DNA of 64,000 nt from Falsiroseomonas stagni DSM 19981 (GCF_900114315.1 NZ_FOSQ01000003.1:62001-126000); one strand, 5' to 3'; counted from the stretch's first letter, positions 1-7,986 are shown. The notes: generated by a model not told the origin, from the letters alone. A program made the numbers and translations.

Positions 1-972
1 CGCCAGGCCGGGCGGTACCTGCCGGAATACCGGGAGGTGCGGGCCAAGGCCGGCGGCTTCATCAACCTCTGCACGACGCCGGAGATGGCGGCGGAAGTCA
101 CGCTGCAGCCGATCCGCCGCTACGGCATGGACGGCGCGATCCTGTTCTCCGACATCCTCATGGTGCCCTGGGCCATGGGCCAGGGGCTGCGCTTTGCCGA
201 GGGCGAAGGGCCGGTCCTCGACCCGATCCGCGATGCCGCGGGGGTGGCGGCGCTGGAGCTCGAGAAGGTGCGCGAACGCGCGGCGCCGATCTTCGAGACG
301 GTGCGCCTGACTCGCGCGGCGCTCGACCAGCATGCCAACAAGGTCACCCTCATCGGCTTCGCCGGCAGCCCCTTCACGGTGGCCTGCTACATGGTGGAGG
401 GGCATGGGTCGAAGGATTTCCACACCGCCCGCGGCATGGCCTTCAACGACCCGGCGCTGTTCGGCCGGCTGATCCGCACCCTGGTCGATGCCACCATCGA
501 CTACCTGCTGGCTCAGGCGGAAGCGGGGGCCGAGGTGCTGATGCTGTTCGACAGCTGGGCCGGCATGCTGCCCCCCAGCCAGTTCCGCCGCTGGGTCATT
601 GAGCCCACCGCGACGATCGTGCGGGCGCTGAAGAAGCTGCATCCCTCCATCCCCATCATCGGCTTCCCGCGCCTGGCGGGGCCGCTGATCGGCGAATATG
701 CGCAGCGCACGGGGGTGAACACGGTGGCGATGGACACCGCCATGGACCCGCGCTTCGCGGCTGCCACCGTGCCGGCCAATGTCGGCCTGCAGGGCAATCT
801 CGACCCGCTGGCGCTGATCGCCGGCGGCGCGGCGCTGGAGGCGGAGGCGCGGCAGATCCTGGCGGCCATGCGCGGCCGGCCCTTCGTCTTCAACCTGGGC
901 CATGGGATCGAGAAGATCACGCCGACCGAGAACGTCGCCCAGCTCGTCCGGATCGTCCGTTCAGGGGGCTGA
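1..972 (+). CDS. hemE: uroporphyrinogen decarboxylase, 5' end missing
   Basis: Decarboxylates the four acetate side chains of uroporphyrinogen III to give coproporphyrinogen III in cytoplasmic haem synthesis. The frame is open from base 1. It begins with RQAGRYLPEYREVRAKAGGF, the family signature that normally lies about 20-30 residues from the N-terminus, so only a short 5' piece is lost beyond the left edge. The catalytic-Asp segment LFSDILMVPWAMG, then GFAGSPFTVACYMVEG, FDSWAG and a C-terminal NLGHGI are all present in family order. The gene ends 12 bases inside the convergent mltA gene. In Caulobacter and Rickettsia hemE sits beside the chromosome origin, so the origin may lie just left of the window; that is inference. 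Identity is very secure. Confidence 0.97.
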   Translation, partial: RQAGRYLPEYREVRAKAGGFINLCTTPEMAAEVTLQPIRRYGMDGAILFSDILMVPWAMGQGLRFAEGEGPVLDPIRDAAGVAALELEKVRERAAPIFETVRLTRAALDQHANKVTLIGFAGSPFTVACYMVEGHGSKDFHTARGMAFNDPALFGRLIRTLVDATIDYLLAQAEAGAEVLMLFDSWAGMLPPSQFRRWVIEPTATIVRALKKLHPSIPIIGFPRLAGPLIGEYAQRTGVNTVAMDTAMDPRFAAATVPANVGLQGNLDPLALIAGGAALEAEARQILAAMRGRPFVFNLGHGIEKITPTENVAQLVRIVRSGG

Positions 973-2115
973 GGGCGGCAACAGGACGAAAAGGCGGGCG
1001 GGGTCGCGCATCGGCCCCGCTTCCTCGGCCGCCGCATCGCCCCAGCCCGTGAAGAGATCGGCGCGCGCGGCGCCACGGATGGCGCCGCCCGTGTCCTGCG
1101 CCACGGCCAGGCGCTCCACACCCCTGCCGGCGATCCAGACGGGCGTCCCGAGCGGCGTCCGCGTGCGATCCACGGCGATCGACCGGCCGGGCGTCAGCGG
1201 TGCCCCCAGGGCGCCCAGAGGACCCTTCCCGGGCGCCAGCCCCGCCAGTTCGCGGAAGAAGATGTAGCTGGGGTTGCGGGCCATCAGGGCCGCGGCCTCC
1301 CCGGGCGGCGCGGCGCGCAGCCAGTCGCGGATGGCCTGCATGGACATCGCCTCCCGCGCCACCGCCCCGCTCTCGATCAGGAAGCGGCCGATGGCGACAT
1401 AGGCGTGGCCGTTCTGGGCGGCATAGCCCAGGCGCAGCACGCGGCCATCGGGGAAGGCGACGCGGCCGGAGCCCTGGATGTGCAGGAAGAAAGCGTCCAC
1501 CGGATCGACCCAGGCGAGTTCCAGCCCCTGCCCGGCCAGCGCGCCGCCGGCGATGGCGGCACGGTCGGGGAAGGGATGCAGCCTGCCATCCCGCACCAGC
1601 CCCGCCGTGCGGCGGCCGCGGAGATCCGGGGCGAAGGCGCCGAGATCGGCCTCCACCAGCGCCGGCGGGCGGGCCAGCAGGGGCGTGGAGAGGGCGGGGG
1701 TGGGCGTCGGGCTGCCGCGCAGCTCAGGCTCGAAATAGCCGGTCAGCGTGTCCTGCCCGACCGCCCAGGGGGTGAAATGGCGGGTCAGGAAGGCACGGGC
1801 GGCACGCTCATCATCCGGCGGCAGGGCGGCGGCGGCAGTGCAGGCAGGGGCGAAATCGCCGGCATCGCGGGCCAGGGGGCCATCGCCGCCCAGCGCGCGG
1901 TCCGGCGGCAGCCTGGCCAGGACGGCGCAGCTTTCGCGGAAGGCGGGGATGGACTGGGCGACGCGGTCGGACTGCCAGCCGGGCAGGTCCGTGAAGGGGA
2001 CGGGGTGCGGCAGGGGTTGGGTGCAGGCGGCGAGCGCCAGTGACAGGGCGACCAGGGAAGGCAGCGCCTTCCCCGGACCCCATCCGCCAGGGGGCAGAGC
2101 CCCCTGGACCGTCAT
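961..2115 (-). CDS. mltA: membrane-bound lytic murein transglycosylase A (lipoprotein)
   Basis: Cleaves the beta-1,4 MurNAc-GlcNAc bond of peptidoglycan to leave 1,6-anhydro ends; expected to act from the outer membrane. The 384-residue product has a hydrophobic segment ending in the lipobox LALAAC at about residues 26-31. The MltA barrel domain follows (DTLTGYFEPELRGS, then PSYIFF), and a C-terminal 3D domain carries the catalytic-Asp region AQDTGGAI and DLFTGWG. The ATG at 2115 is chosen because it lies just after the upstream stop; a TTG at 2139 would overlap the Tim44-domain gene by 20 bases. No good ribosome site is visible. The first dozen codons are formed by a GC palindrome of the intergenic repeat type, which is odd for a signal sequence. 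It probably shares a transcript with the Tim44-domain gene. Confidence 0.93.
   Translation of the reverse strand: MTVQGALPPGGWGPGKALPSLVALSLALAACTQPLPHPVPFTDLPGWQSDRVAQSIPAFRESCAVLARLPPDRALGGDGPLARDAGDFAPACTAAAALPPDDERAARAFLTRHFTPWAVGQDTLTGYFEPELRGSPTPTPALSTPLLARPPALVEADLGAFAPDLRGRRTAGLVRDGRLHPFPDRAAIAGGALAGQGLELAWVDPVDAFFLHIQGSGRVAFPDGRVLRLGYAAQNGHAYVAIGRFLIESGAVAREAMSMQAIRDWLRAAPPGEAAALMARNPSYIFFRELAGLAPGKGPLGALGAPLTPGRSIAVDRTRTPLGTPVWIAGRGVERLAVAQDTGGAIRGAARADLFTGWGDAAAEEAGPMRDPARLFVLLPPSAP
2087..2107. repeat. 9-bp perfect hairpin, intergenic-type GC palindrome inside mltA start
   Basis: The arms CCAGGGGGC and GCCCCCTGG flank a 3-base loop, with GGACCCC next to them. This matches the style of the GC palindromes at 3796, 12966, 27617 and 38085. 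Here it encodes residues 4-10 of the MltA signal region rather than lying between genes. Confidence 0.6.
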
Positions 2116-2119
2116 CGGT

Positions 2120-2803
2120 TCAGACGCTGCGCGTCGCAACCAGGCGCCAAGTGGGGTCGGGGTTCTTCAGGTCGCGCTGGAAGGTCCAGACGTCGGTCAG
2201 CTCCGTCACCGCTTCCGCCCCGGCGGCGATGCTGCCATCCCGGGCGGTGGTCAGGTTGACCTGGTCGCTGACGAAACGGACCGTGACATCGGCGACGGTA
2301 CCGCGCAGGTCCGCGGCCTCGAGCGCCATGTCCTGCATCGCGCGAACCTCGCTGCGCTGGGTCTCGCCCTCACCCTCGCGGCGGGTGATCTCACCCTCGA
2401 ACCCCGCATAGGTGTCGTCGGAGAGCAGCGCGCGGAGCGTCTGGCGATCACCGCGGGCGAAGGCGTCCACGATCATGCGGAAGGCACCCTCCGCCCCCGC
2501 GAGGAAGGCGTTGGGCTCGAAGCCCGGATCCACGCCGCGGATGCGCATCAGCACCTGGCCGACGGGGCTGCGCGGATCGGGGACCGAGACGCGGGCCTGG
2601 CTGGCGGTGGCGACCGTGGCGGGCGGCAGCTGGGGCTGGTCATTGTCCACCGGCCGGGGGCCACGCGGATCATAGCCCTTGCCGTCTTCCCGTGGCGGCC
2701 GTTCGAAGCCCGTGCGGCGGCCCAGCACGCTGCGCAGGCGCAGGACCAGGAAGGCCGCGATCATGGCGAACAGGATCAGATCGACAGGAAAGCCGCCGGA
2801 CAT
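2120..2803 (-). CDS. Tim44/TimA-domain membrane-anchored protein
   Basis: The product has 227 residues. An N-terminal membrane anchor (about residues 6-22, LILFAMIAAFLVLRLRSVLG) is followed by a Pro/Arg-rich linker. A C-terminal Tim44-like domain runs from about residue 70 to the end, with FLAGAEGAFRMIVDAFARGD and a closing DVWTFQRDL. This family is related to the mitochondrial Tim44 domain; alphaproteobacterial members (TimA) are inner-membrane proteins of uncertain function. The start ATG at 2803 is fixed by a strong GAGGAG six bases upstream, so the longer frame to 2824 is rejected. It lies directly upstream of mltA with 4 bases between, and it is near secB. That is a common alphaproteobacterial arrangement and suggests envelope biogenesis. 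Confidence 0.85.
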   Translation of the reverse strand: MSGGFPVDLILFAMIAAFLVLRLRSVLGRRTGFERPPREDGKGYDPRGPRPVDNDQPQLPPATVATASQARVSVPDPRSPVGQVLMRIRGVDPGFEPNAFLAGAEGAFRMIVDAFARGDRQTLRALLSDDTYAGFEGEITRREGEGETQRSEVRAMQDMALEAADLRGTVADVTVRFVSDQVNLTTARDGSIAAGAEAVTELTDVWTFQRDLKNPDPTWRLVATRSV

Positions 2804-2948
2804 TGCCAACTCCTCATTCTTCACTCACTTAAGGCCGGCCGGTGCCACCCGCAACGCCCCGTGGCCTGTTTGGCCGCGATTGCGCCGAGGATCGGGCCCC
2901 GCTAACGCCGCCAGCCCGCCGAAGACGCCAACCGGGAGCCGCCTGCCC

Positions 2949-3506
2949 ATGATCCTGCTCCGCCACGGCCAGAGCGAATTCAACCTTCATTTCAGCGCGA
3001 CCCGCCGCGACCCCGGCATCCAGGACCCGCGCCTGACCCCCCTGGGGCACCAGCAGGCGGAACAGGCGGCGGAAGCCCTGGAACGCGAAGGTATCACGCG
3101 GATCATTGCCTCCCCCTATACGCGGGCGCTGCAGACGGCCGAGCCGCTGGCGAGGCGGCTCGGCCTGCCGGTGCTGGTCAATTCCCTGGTGCGGGAACGC
3201 TACGCCTTCACCTGCGACATCGGCAGCCCCGCCACCGCGCTCAGAGCGGAATGGCCGATGCTCGACCTGTCCCATATCGAGGAGGTGTGGTGGCCGGCGA
3301 CGGAGGAGCCGGCGGACCAGGTGCTGGCCCGCGCCGCGCTGTTCCGGGGCGAGACGTCCGCCCTGCCGGATTGGCGGACCACGGTGGTGGTGGCGCATTG
3401 GGGCTTCATCCTGGCGATGACGGGCCAGAGCGTGGGCAACGGCACCTGGCTGCGCGTGGACCCGACCGAGCCGGCCCTGACCGAGGTCAGCTGGAAGCAC
3501 CACTGA
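2949..3506 (+). CDS. histidine phosphatase family protein (phosphoglycerate mutase-like)
   Basis: A 185-residue single-domain protein of the branch that uses a phosphohistidine intermediate. The RHG motif LLRHGQSEFN lies at residues 3-12. A family PYTRALQTAEPL segment comes at about residues 56-67, and the second catalytic His is in VVVAHWGFIL near residue 155. The substrate cannot be told from sequence; relatives act on sugar phosphates, nucleotides or phosphoproteins. The ATG at 2949 places RHG at the expected distance from the N-terminus, and frames reading further upstream have no support. It is divergent from the Tim44-domain gene and followed by a long intergenic region, so it is probably transcribed alone. 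Confidence 0.85.
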   Translation: MILLRHGQSEFNLHFSATRRDPGIQDPRLTPLGHQQAEQAAEALEREGITRIIASPYTRALQTAEPLARRLGLPVLVNSLVRERYAFTCDIGSPATALRAEWPMLDLSHIEEVWWPATEEPADQVLARAALFRGETSALPDWRTTVVVAHWGFILAMTGQSVGNGTWLRVDPTEPALTEVSWKHH

Positions 3507-3622
3507 CCCAAGCCGCTGTTTCTGCTGTCCTTTAGGGGTTTTAGACGCTGTATTTTGAGGACGTCTTAATTCCCTTTACGCCAACCCCTTGATATCGCCT
3601 GTTTTTCGTCCAGCCACTACAA

Positions 3623-3659
3623 CGGATTTAGCCGGTTATGGGCATTTAGCACCGTTTTT
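3623..3659 (+). repeat. TTTAGC intergenic module, copy A
   Basis: CGGATTTAGCCG is followed by ATTTAGC and CGTTTTT. Copy B at 42601-42626 carries the same three blocks in the same order with shorter spacers. Both copies lie after a plus-strand gene and upstream of a GAACATAG-type LexA box. Function unknown. Confidence 0.55.
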
Positions 3660-3710
3660 CGGCCTGCCTGCCACCCCCGCCACCGGTCGGAATCCACCCC
3701 GCGGCACATC

Positions 3711-3725
3711 GAACATAGCAAGAAC
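3711..3725. promoter_or_regulatory. candidate LexA (SOS) box A
   Basis: GAAC-ATAGCAA-GAAC fits the alphaproteobacterial LexA consensus GAAC-N7-GAAC (GTTC-N7-GTTC on the other strand). The box at 42754 shares GAACATAG-N3-GAACA, so 12 of 16 bases agree between the two. The nearest plus-strand gene is secB, about 165 bases downstream; secB is not a known SOS gene. Confidence 0.45.
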
Positions 3726-3764
3726 AAATACCCCAACGCCACTCTTTTCCCCTCTCCCGGCGGT

Positions 3765-3815
3765 CCAGGGTCGCCTTCGACCCTGGCGGGGGTTGCAGGG
3801 GGCAGCGCCCCCTGC
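3765..3815. repeat. two tandem GC hairpins upstream of secB
   Basis: The first hairpin has arms CCAGGGTCG and CGACCCTGG around a CCTT loop (3765-3786). The second has arms GCAGGGGGC and GCCCCCTGC around AGC (3795-3815). Both resemble the other GC palindromes of this window. They lie 75-125 bases before secB. No T-run follows, so they are not obvious intrinsic terminators. Confidence 0.6.
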
Positions 3816-3890
3816 CGGCCGCCCCCCCCCCGCTGGCCCCATCCCCTCACCCGTGCTAGCCGGGCGGCCACCGCACGAGACGGAATCCCC

Positions 3891-4361
3891 ATGTCCGACC
3901 AGACCGCCAATCCGAACGGCACCATGCCGATCCAGCTCAACATCCAGTACACCAAGGACCTGTCCTTCGAGGTGCCGGGCGCGCCGGAGATCTTCGTCTC
4001 CCTGAAGGAACAGCCGCGGGTGGACCTCGCGCTCGATGTCCAGGCGCGGCCGGTCGAATCCGGCGGCAATGTCTATGAGGTGTCGCTGCAGATCCGCGCC
4101 GATGCGAAGGTGGGGGAGACCCCCTGCTTCATCGCCGAGCTCGCCTATTGCGGCGTCTTCACCATCAATGTGCCGCAGGAACACCTGGAGCCGGTGCTGC
4201 TGGTGGAATGCCCGCGCCTGCTCTTCCCCTTCGCCCGCAACATCCTGGCGGATGTGACGCGCGATGGCGGCTTCCCGCCGGTGCTGCTGGCGCCGATCGA
4301 TTTCGTGGCCCTGTGGCAGAGCCGCCGCGGCCCGAACGCGCAGCAGGACGGCACGGCCTGA
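3891..4361 (+). CDS. secB: protein-export chaperone SecB
   Basis: A 156-residue cytoplasmic chaperone that holds preproteins unfolded and delivers them to SecA. Family blocks are clear: IQLNIQYTKDLSFEVPGAP near residues 15-35, VDLALDVQ, YEVSLQIRADAKV, and the hydrophobic-groove segment AYCGVFTINVPQEHLEPVL, with LLFPFARNILADVTRDGGFP and PVLLAPIDFVALW at the end. The size matches the family. The ATG at 3891 sits just before the conserved start. lnt begins 4 bases after the stop, so the two are likely co-transcribed, which groups envelope and export functions. Confidence 0.96.
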   Translation: MSDQTANPNGTMPIQLNIQYTKDLSFEVPGAPEIFVSLKEQPRVDLALDVQARPVESGGNVYEVSLQIRADAKVGETPCFIAELAYCGVFTINVPQEHLEPVLLVECPRLLFPFARNILADVTRDGGFPPVLLAPIDFVALWQSRRGPNAQQDGTA

Positions 4362-4365
4362 TCCC

Positions 4366-5982
4366 GTGCCGGGGCGCGAAGCGGCGCCGGGCCGCGTGGC
4401 CCGCCTCGGCCACGCACCGGCACGCTTCCGCGCCGCGCTGACACGGCGGCTGGACGGCGCCGGCTTCTGGCGCGCGCTGGCCACCGCCTTCGGGCTTGGC
4501 GCCTTCGCCGCGCTGGCCCTGCCGCCCGTGCATGCGGTGCCGGTGCTGCTGGTGGCCCTGCCCGGCCTGTTCATCATGACGATGGAGGCGCCTTCCGCCC
4601 GCCGGGCGGCGCTGGTCGCCTTCGCCTGGGGCTGGGGTTTTCACGTCGCCGGCCTGCACTGGCTGACCAATGCGATCCTGACGGAGGTCGAGCGCTACTG
4701 GTGGCTGGTGCCGCTGGCGGTGCCGGGCCTCGCCATCCCGCTGGCGGCCTTCACCGTCATTCCGGCGCTCATCGCCCGATGGGCGGCGCCGGGCTGGCCG
4801 CGCATCCTGGCCTTCGCGGCGGCCTGGGTGGCGGCGGAGATGCTGCGGGGCGTGCTGTTCACCGGCTTCCCCTGGAACCTGATCGGCACGGTCTGGGCCT
4901 TCGGCGCGCTGCCGATCCAGTCCGCCGCCTGGATCGGCGTGCATGGGCTGGGCCTGGTCACGCTGCTGGTGGTGCTGGCGCCGATGATGGGGGGCCGGGG
5001 TGCGGCGGGCGGCCTGGCCGTGATCGCCGCCTTCGCCGCCTTCGGCATGGCCCGCCTGCTGCCGCAGGAGCCTGATCCCGAACCCGTCGCCCTGGTGCTG
5101 GTGCAGGGCAATGTGGCGCAGGAGGCGAAGTGGCGGGAGGAAAGCCGCATCCCGATCTTCCAGCGCTACATCGACCTGACGGCCGCCGGCGTGCAGGCGG
5201 CGCGGCGCGATGCGCCGGACAGCCGCATCCTGGTGATCTGGCCGGAGACGGCGAGCCCCTATCTGCTGGCGAATGATCCCGGCGCGGCCCGGCTGGCCAC
5301 CGCCCCCCTGCCCCCCGGTGCCACGCTGCTGGCCGGCTCCGTCCGCGCCGAATTCGCCGCGGATGGGCGGCCGACGCGCGTCTGGAACAGCCTGGTGGCG
5401 CTGGATGCCCAGGGCGCTGTGCTGGATGCCTATGACAAGGCGCATCTGGTGCCCTTCGGCGAATACACGCCGCTGCGCGGGCTGCTGCCGATCCGCCTCG
5501 TGCTCTCGGCGCTGGATTTTTCCGCGGGCCCCGGCCTCCGGCGCATCAGCCTGCCGGGGCTGCCGAGCTTCGGCGGCCTGATCTGCTACGAGGTGATCTT
5601 CCCCGGTGCCGTGACCCCGGCCGAACGCCCGGCCTTCCTGGTGAATGTGACGAATGACGCCTGGTTCGGCGTCTCCGCCGGGCCCTACCAGCATCTGGCC
5701 GCGGCGCGGCTGCGCGCGGTGGAGGAGGGCCTGCCCCTGGCGCGGGCGGCGCAGACCGGGATCTCGGCCGTCTTCGATGCGCGGGGGCGGGAGGTGGAGC
5801 GGATGGGGCTGGCGGAGACGGGGGTTGTACTGGCGCCCTTGCCCCGGGCGGGAAGCATGACTCCCTTCGCCAGCCTGGGATTGTGGATACCCTTCACTTT
5901 TCTCGCATTGGTAGGGTTGTTGTCGGGTATTCTCTCCCGCTGGAAGACTGGTATGGCACGAGTAGCGGGTGACACGTCGTGA
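4366..5982 (+). CDS. lnt: apolipoprotein N-acyltransferase
   Basis: Transfers an acyl chain from phospholipid to the N-terminal cysteine of apolipoproteins in the inner membrane, the last step of lipoprotein maturation. The 538-residue protein has several membrane helices in its first half (for example FGLGAFAALALPPVHAVPVL). A periplasmic nitrilase-type domain follows with the catalytic triad: Glu in WPETASPYLL, Lys in DKAHLVPFGEYTPLR and Cys in GGLICYEVIFPG. A last membrane helix is at the C-terminus. GTG at 4366 is taken as the start because it is 4 bases after secB; a frame open further upstream would run through secB. MltA in this window is one predicted substrate lipoprotein. Confidence 0.95.
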   Translation: MPGREAAPGRVARLGHAPARFRAALTRRLDGAGFWRALATAFGLGAFAALALPPVHAVPVLLVALPGLFIMTMEAPSARRAALVAFAWGWGFHVAGLHWLTNAILTEVERYWWLVPLAVPGLAIPLAAFTVIPALIARWAAPGWPRILAFAAAWVAAEMLRGVLFTGFPWNLIGTVWAFGALPIQSAAWIGVHGLGLVTLLVVLAPMMGGRGAAGGLAVIAAFAAFGMARLLPQEPDPEPVALVLVQGNVAQEAKWREESRIPIFQRYIDLTAAGVQAARRDAPDSRILVIWPETASPYLLANDPGAARLATAPLPPGATLLAGSVRAEFAADGRPTRVWNSLVALDAQGAVLDAYDKAHLVPFGEYTPLRGLLPIRLVLSALDFSAGPGLRRISLPGLPSFGGLICYEVIFPGAVTPAERPAFLVNVTNDAWFGVSAGPYQHLAAARLRAVEEGLPLARAAQTGISAVFDARGREVERMGLAETGVVLAPLPRAGSMTPFASLGLWIPFTFLALVGLLSGILSRWKTGMARVAGDTS

Positions 5983-6025
5983 TGCGCGTAGCAGGCGTGC
6001 ACTTTAATGAGATTTCTCAAAAGAG

Positions 6026-6054
6026 TTGACAAAGTCCTACCACGCCGATACCCC
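6026..6054 (+). promoter_or_regulatory. candidate sigma-70-type promoter before the XRE regulator
   Basis: A perfect TTGACA is followed after 17 bases by TACCCC, which matches the -10 consensus poorly. The stretch is AT-richer than its surroundings and lies between lnt and the regulator start at 6167. This would leave a leader of about 100 bases. The -35 half is convincing; the -10 half is not. Confidence 0.4.
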
Positions 6055-6166
6055 TTGGGACGGCCCGGAAACCTGCGTGATGCACGCAGTGATGGGTCCC
6101 AACCGGGCCAGGACGGCCCCAGCAAGGGTTGGTAACCTTTCTGGCGCGGAGTTCGGAGTGTTGGCC

Positions 6167-6613
6167 ATGGCGAGTGAAGACGTCGTCGAGCGGGTGGAGC
6201 GTGAGCACCGCCCGAGCCCGATCGACGTGCATGTGGGCAGTCGCGTCCGCCTGCGCCGTACGTTGCTGGGCATGAGCCAGGAGAAGCTGGGGGAGGCACT
6301 CGGCCTCACCTTCCAGCAGGTCCAGAAGTATGAGCGTGGCGTGAACCGGATCGGCGCGAGCCGCCTGTTCGACCTGTCCCGCGTGCTGGATGTGCCGATC
6401 GGGTTCTTCTTCGACGACATGCCGCCGGAGATGGGGGGCGGCCAGTCCAACCGTCGCTTCGGCGGCTTCCAGGAAGTGCAGGACGGCTTCGAGGACGACA
6501 CGCTTCACCGGCGTGAGACGCTGGAGCTGGTCCGCGCCTACTACCGCATCACCGATCCTTCCGTCCGCAAGCGCGTCTTCGACCTGATCAAGAGCCTGGC
6601 GCCGAGCGAGTAG
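6167..6613 (+). CDS. XRE-family transcriptional regulator, PraR-like
   Basis: A 148-residue DNA-binding protein. The helix-turn-helix spans about residues 22-76 and reads HVGSRVRLRRTLLGMSQEKL, then FQQVQKYERG and NRIGASRLFDL. This pattern is typical of the alphaproteobacterial PraR-type XRE family, which represses surface-attachment and symbiosis genes in rhizobia. The role here is unknown. The C-terminal part is acidic and ends in a helical ITDPSVRKRVFDLIKSLA segment. ATG at 6167 is chosen because GGAG lies 8 bases upstream; an open frame from 6026 would begin on a TTG that is part of the -35 box. The gene follows lnt, which is common in alphaproteobacteria, but the metK gene often found next is absent. 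Confidence 0.85.
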   Translation: MASEDVVERVEREHRPSPIDVHVGSRVRLRRTLLGMSQEKLGEALGLTFQQVQKYERGVNRIGASRLFDLSRVLDVPIGFFFDDMPPEMGGGQSNRRFGGFQEVQDGFEDDTLHRRETLELVRAYYRITDPSVRKRVFDLIKSLAPSE

Positions 6614-6679
6614 GGGCCTGCCCCTCTCGCCATCCCGCTCGCCCGCCTCCTCGCCAGCCTCCTCGCCCTGGGGGCGTGT

Positions 6680-7183
6680 TCAACGCAGCTGCGGGTTGTC
6701 GAAGACCGGGTTGCGATAGCGCGACAGCGCGGCTGAGAGCGCGCGGGCCAGGTCCCGCTTCTCCTCCGGCGCCAGGAAACCGCCGAGTTCGACGCGGCGG
6801 CCCCGCTGCACCAGCAGCAGGCGCGGCGAACCCTCCACCTCCTCCTCCAGCGCCACGCGGGTCCAGTAGGGCTCGAATTCCGTGACACGGCGGCCACCCC
6901 GTCCATCGGCGGTGGAGACCAGCAGGCGGCCTTCCGTCAGCCGCACCACCTCCCGCGCCGCCTTGGTCCAGCGACGATGCAGCGTGACCAGGAAGAGGAC
7001 CAGCAGGACCTCGATCCCCAGGAAGGGCAGCACGGGCCAGGCGCCGAGCAGGGTGAAGAGCACCGCGGGGATGGCGGCACCCAGGCAGGACAGCACGACG
7101 AGCCAGCGCATGCCCCGGTCGCTCAGGCTGCGGGGCGGCGTGCTGACGGCCTCGAACAGGATGGGGTCGGAAGCGGCTGACAT
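6680..7183 (-). CDS. DUF2244 domain-containing membrane protein
   Basis: A 167-residue integral membrane protein of unknown function. Two hydrophobic helices occupy about residues 26-65 (WLVVLSCLGAAIPAVLFTLL and WPVLPFLGIEVLLVLFLVTL), followed by a cytoplasmic domain of about 100 residues with EFEPYWTRVAL and VELGGFLAPEEKRDLA, both typical of DUF2244. The start at ATG 7183 is supported by GGAAGG just upstream and by the DUF2244 N-terminus; frames continuing to 7375 overlap nth and are rejected. In many alphaproteobacteria DUF2244 genes stand beside nth, as here, where the two start codons face each other with 35 bases between. Confidence 0.85.
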   Translation of the reverse strand: MSAASDPILFEAVSTPPRSLSDRGMRWLVVLSCLGAAIPAVLFTLLGAWPVLPFLGIEVLLVLFLVTLHRRWTKAAREVVRLTEGRLLVSTADGRGGRRVTEFEPYWTRVALEEEVEGSPRLLLVQRGRRVELGGFLAPEEKRDLARALSAALSRYRNPVFDNPQLR

Positions 7184-7218
7184 CACCTTCCAGTATGGGG
7201 TAGGGCTGTCGGAACGCC

Positions 7219-7986
7219 ATGGCCCAGACACCCCGTCCCCCCCGTAAAAAACCAGCCGCCCCGGCGACCCCCGCCGGGACGGGCAAGAAGCCCGCGGCGC
7301 GCGCGAAAGCCGCGCCCCGGACGCGTCGCGCCAAGGTGATGAAGGCGGACCAGGCCGCCGCCTTCCTCCGGGCACTCGCCGCCGCCAACCCGGCGCCGGA
7401 GACGGAGCTGCATTTCCGCGATGCCTATACGCTGCTGGTGGCCGTGGCGCTGTCCGCGCAGACCACCGATGTGGCGGTGAACAAGGCGACGGCGACGCTG
7501 TTCGAGGAAGCCGCCACCCCCGCCGCCATGGTGGCGCTGGGGGTGGAGGGCGTGGCGCGGCACATCCGCCGGATCGGCCTGTGGCAGGGCAAGGCGCGCA
7601 ACGTCGTCGCCCTGTCCCAGCTGCTGCTGGACCGCCATGGCGGCGTGGTGCCGGAAGACCGCAAGGCGCTGGAGGCGCTGCCGGGGGTGGGCCGCAAGAC
7701 CGCGAATGTCGTGCTCAACGTGGCCTTCGGGCAGGAGACGATGGCGGTGGATACCCACATCTTCCGCCTCGGCAACCGCACCGGCATCGCGCCCGGCAAG
7801 ACCACGCGGCAGGTGGAGGACGGGCTGGTGAAGCGCTGCCCGCCGGACATGCTGCGGGACGCCCATCACTGGCTGATCCTGCATGGCCGCTACATCTGCA
7901 AGGCGCGGATGCCGGAATGCTGGCGCTGCCCGGCGGTGGCGCATTGCAACCACACGGCGAAGGTGCTGGCGCCGCCGGGGCGATAG
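7219..7986 (+). CDS. nth: endonuclease III, base-excision repair glycosylase/AP lyase
   Basis: Removes oxidised pyrimidines and nicks abasic sites. The 255-residue protein begins with an Ala/Lys/Arg-rich tail of about 40 residues longer than E. coli Nth, which may help bind DNA. The helix-hairpin-helix LEALPGVGRKTANVVL carries the catalytic Lys, followed by MAVDTHIFRLGNRTG with the catalytic Asp. The iron-sulfur cluster cysteines are spaced C-x6-C-x2-C-x5-C in CKARMPECWRCPAVAHC near residues 227-243. All functional residues are present. It is divergent from the DUF2244 gene over a very short region that must hold both promoters. Confidence 0.96.
   Translation: MAQTPRPPRKKPAAPATPAGTGKKPAARAKAAPRTRRAKVMKADQAAAFLRALAAANPAPETELHFRDAYTLLVAVALSAQTTDVAVNKATATLFEEAATPAAMVALGVEGVARHIRRIGLWQGKARNVVALSQLLLDRHGGVVPEDRKALEALPGVGRKTANVVLNVAFGQETMAVDTHIFRLGNRTGIAPGKTTRQVEDGLVKRCPPDMLRDAHHWLILHGRYICKARMPECWRCPAVAHCNHTAKVLAPPGR

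Larger units (their letters stand above)
3507..3890. other. 384-base intergenic region, AT-richer than its surroundings
   Basis: No convincing gene was found. The left half (about 3520-3660) is clearly richer in A and T than its neighbours and holds a TTTAGC repeat module. A LexA-type box follows at 3711, then two GC hairpins near secB. The secB promoter probably lies here. A short minus-strand frame starting inside the LexA box (ATG at 3717) would encode under 30 residues and has no other support. Confidence 0.6.

Noticed and set aside
3520-3660. The AT-rich block as a replication origin
   Set aside because: No DnaA boxes (TTATCCACA type) or repeated 9-mers are present. It is better described as a promoter region with a repeated module.
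3717-3717. A tiny minus-strand ORF starting within the first LexA-type box
   Set aside because: Under 30 codons, no ribosome site, and no similarity to the corresponding frame beside the second box.
4165-5694. A 509-codon minus-strand open frame
   Set aside because: It is antisense to lnt, whose catalytic residues are clear.
5882-5890. TGTGGATAC inside lnt as a DnaA box
   Set aside because: It has one mismatch, is isolated and lies in coding sequence; no cluster of boxes is nearby.
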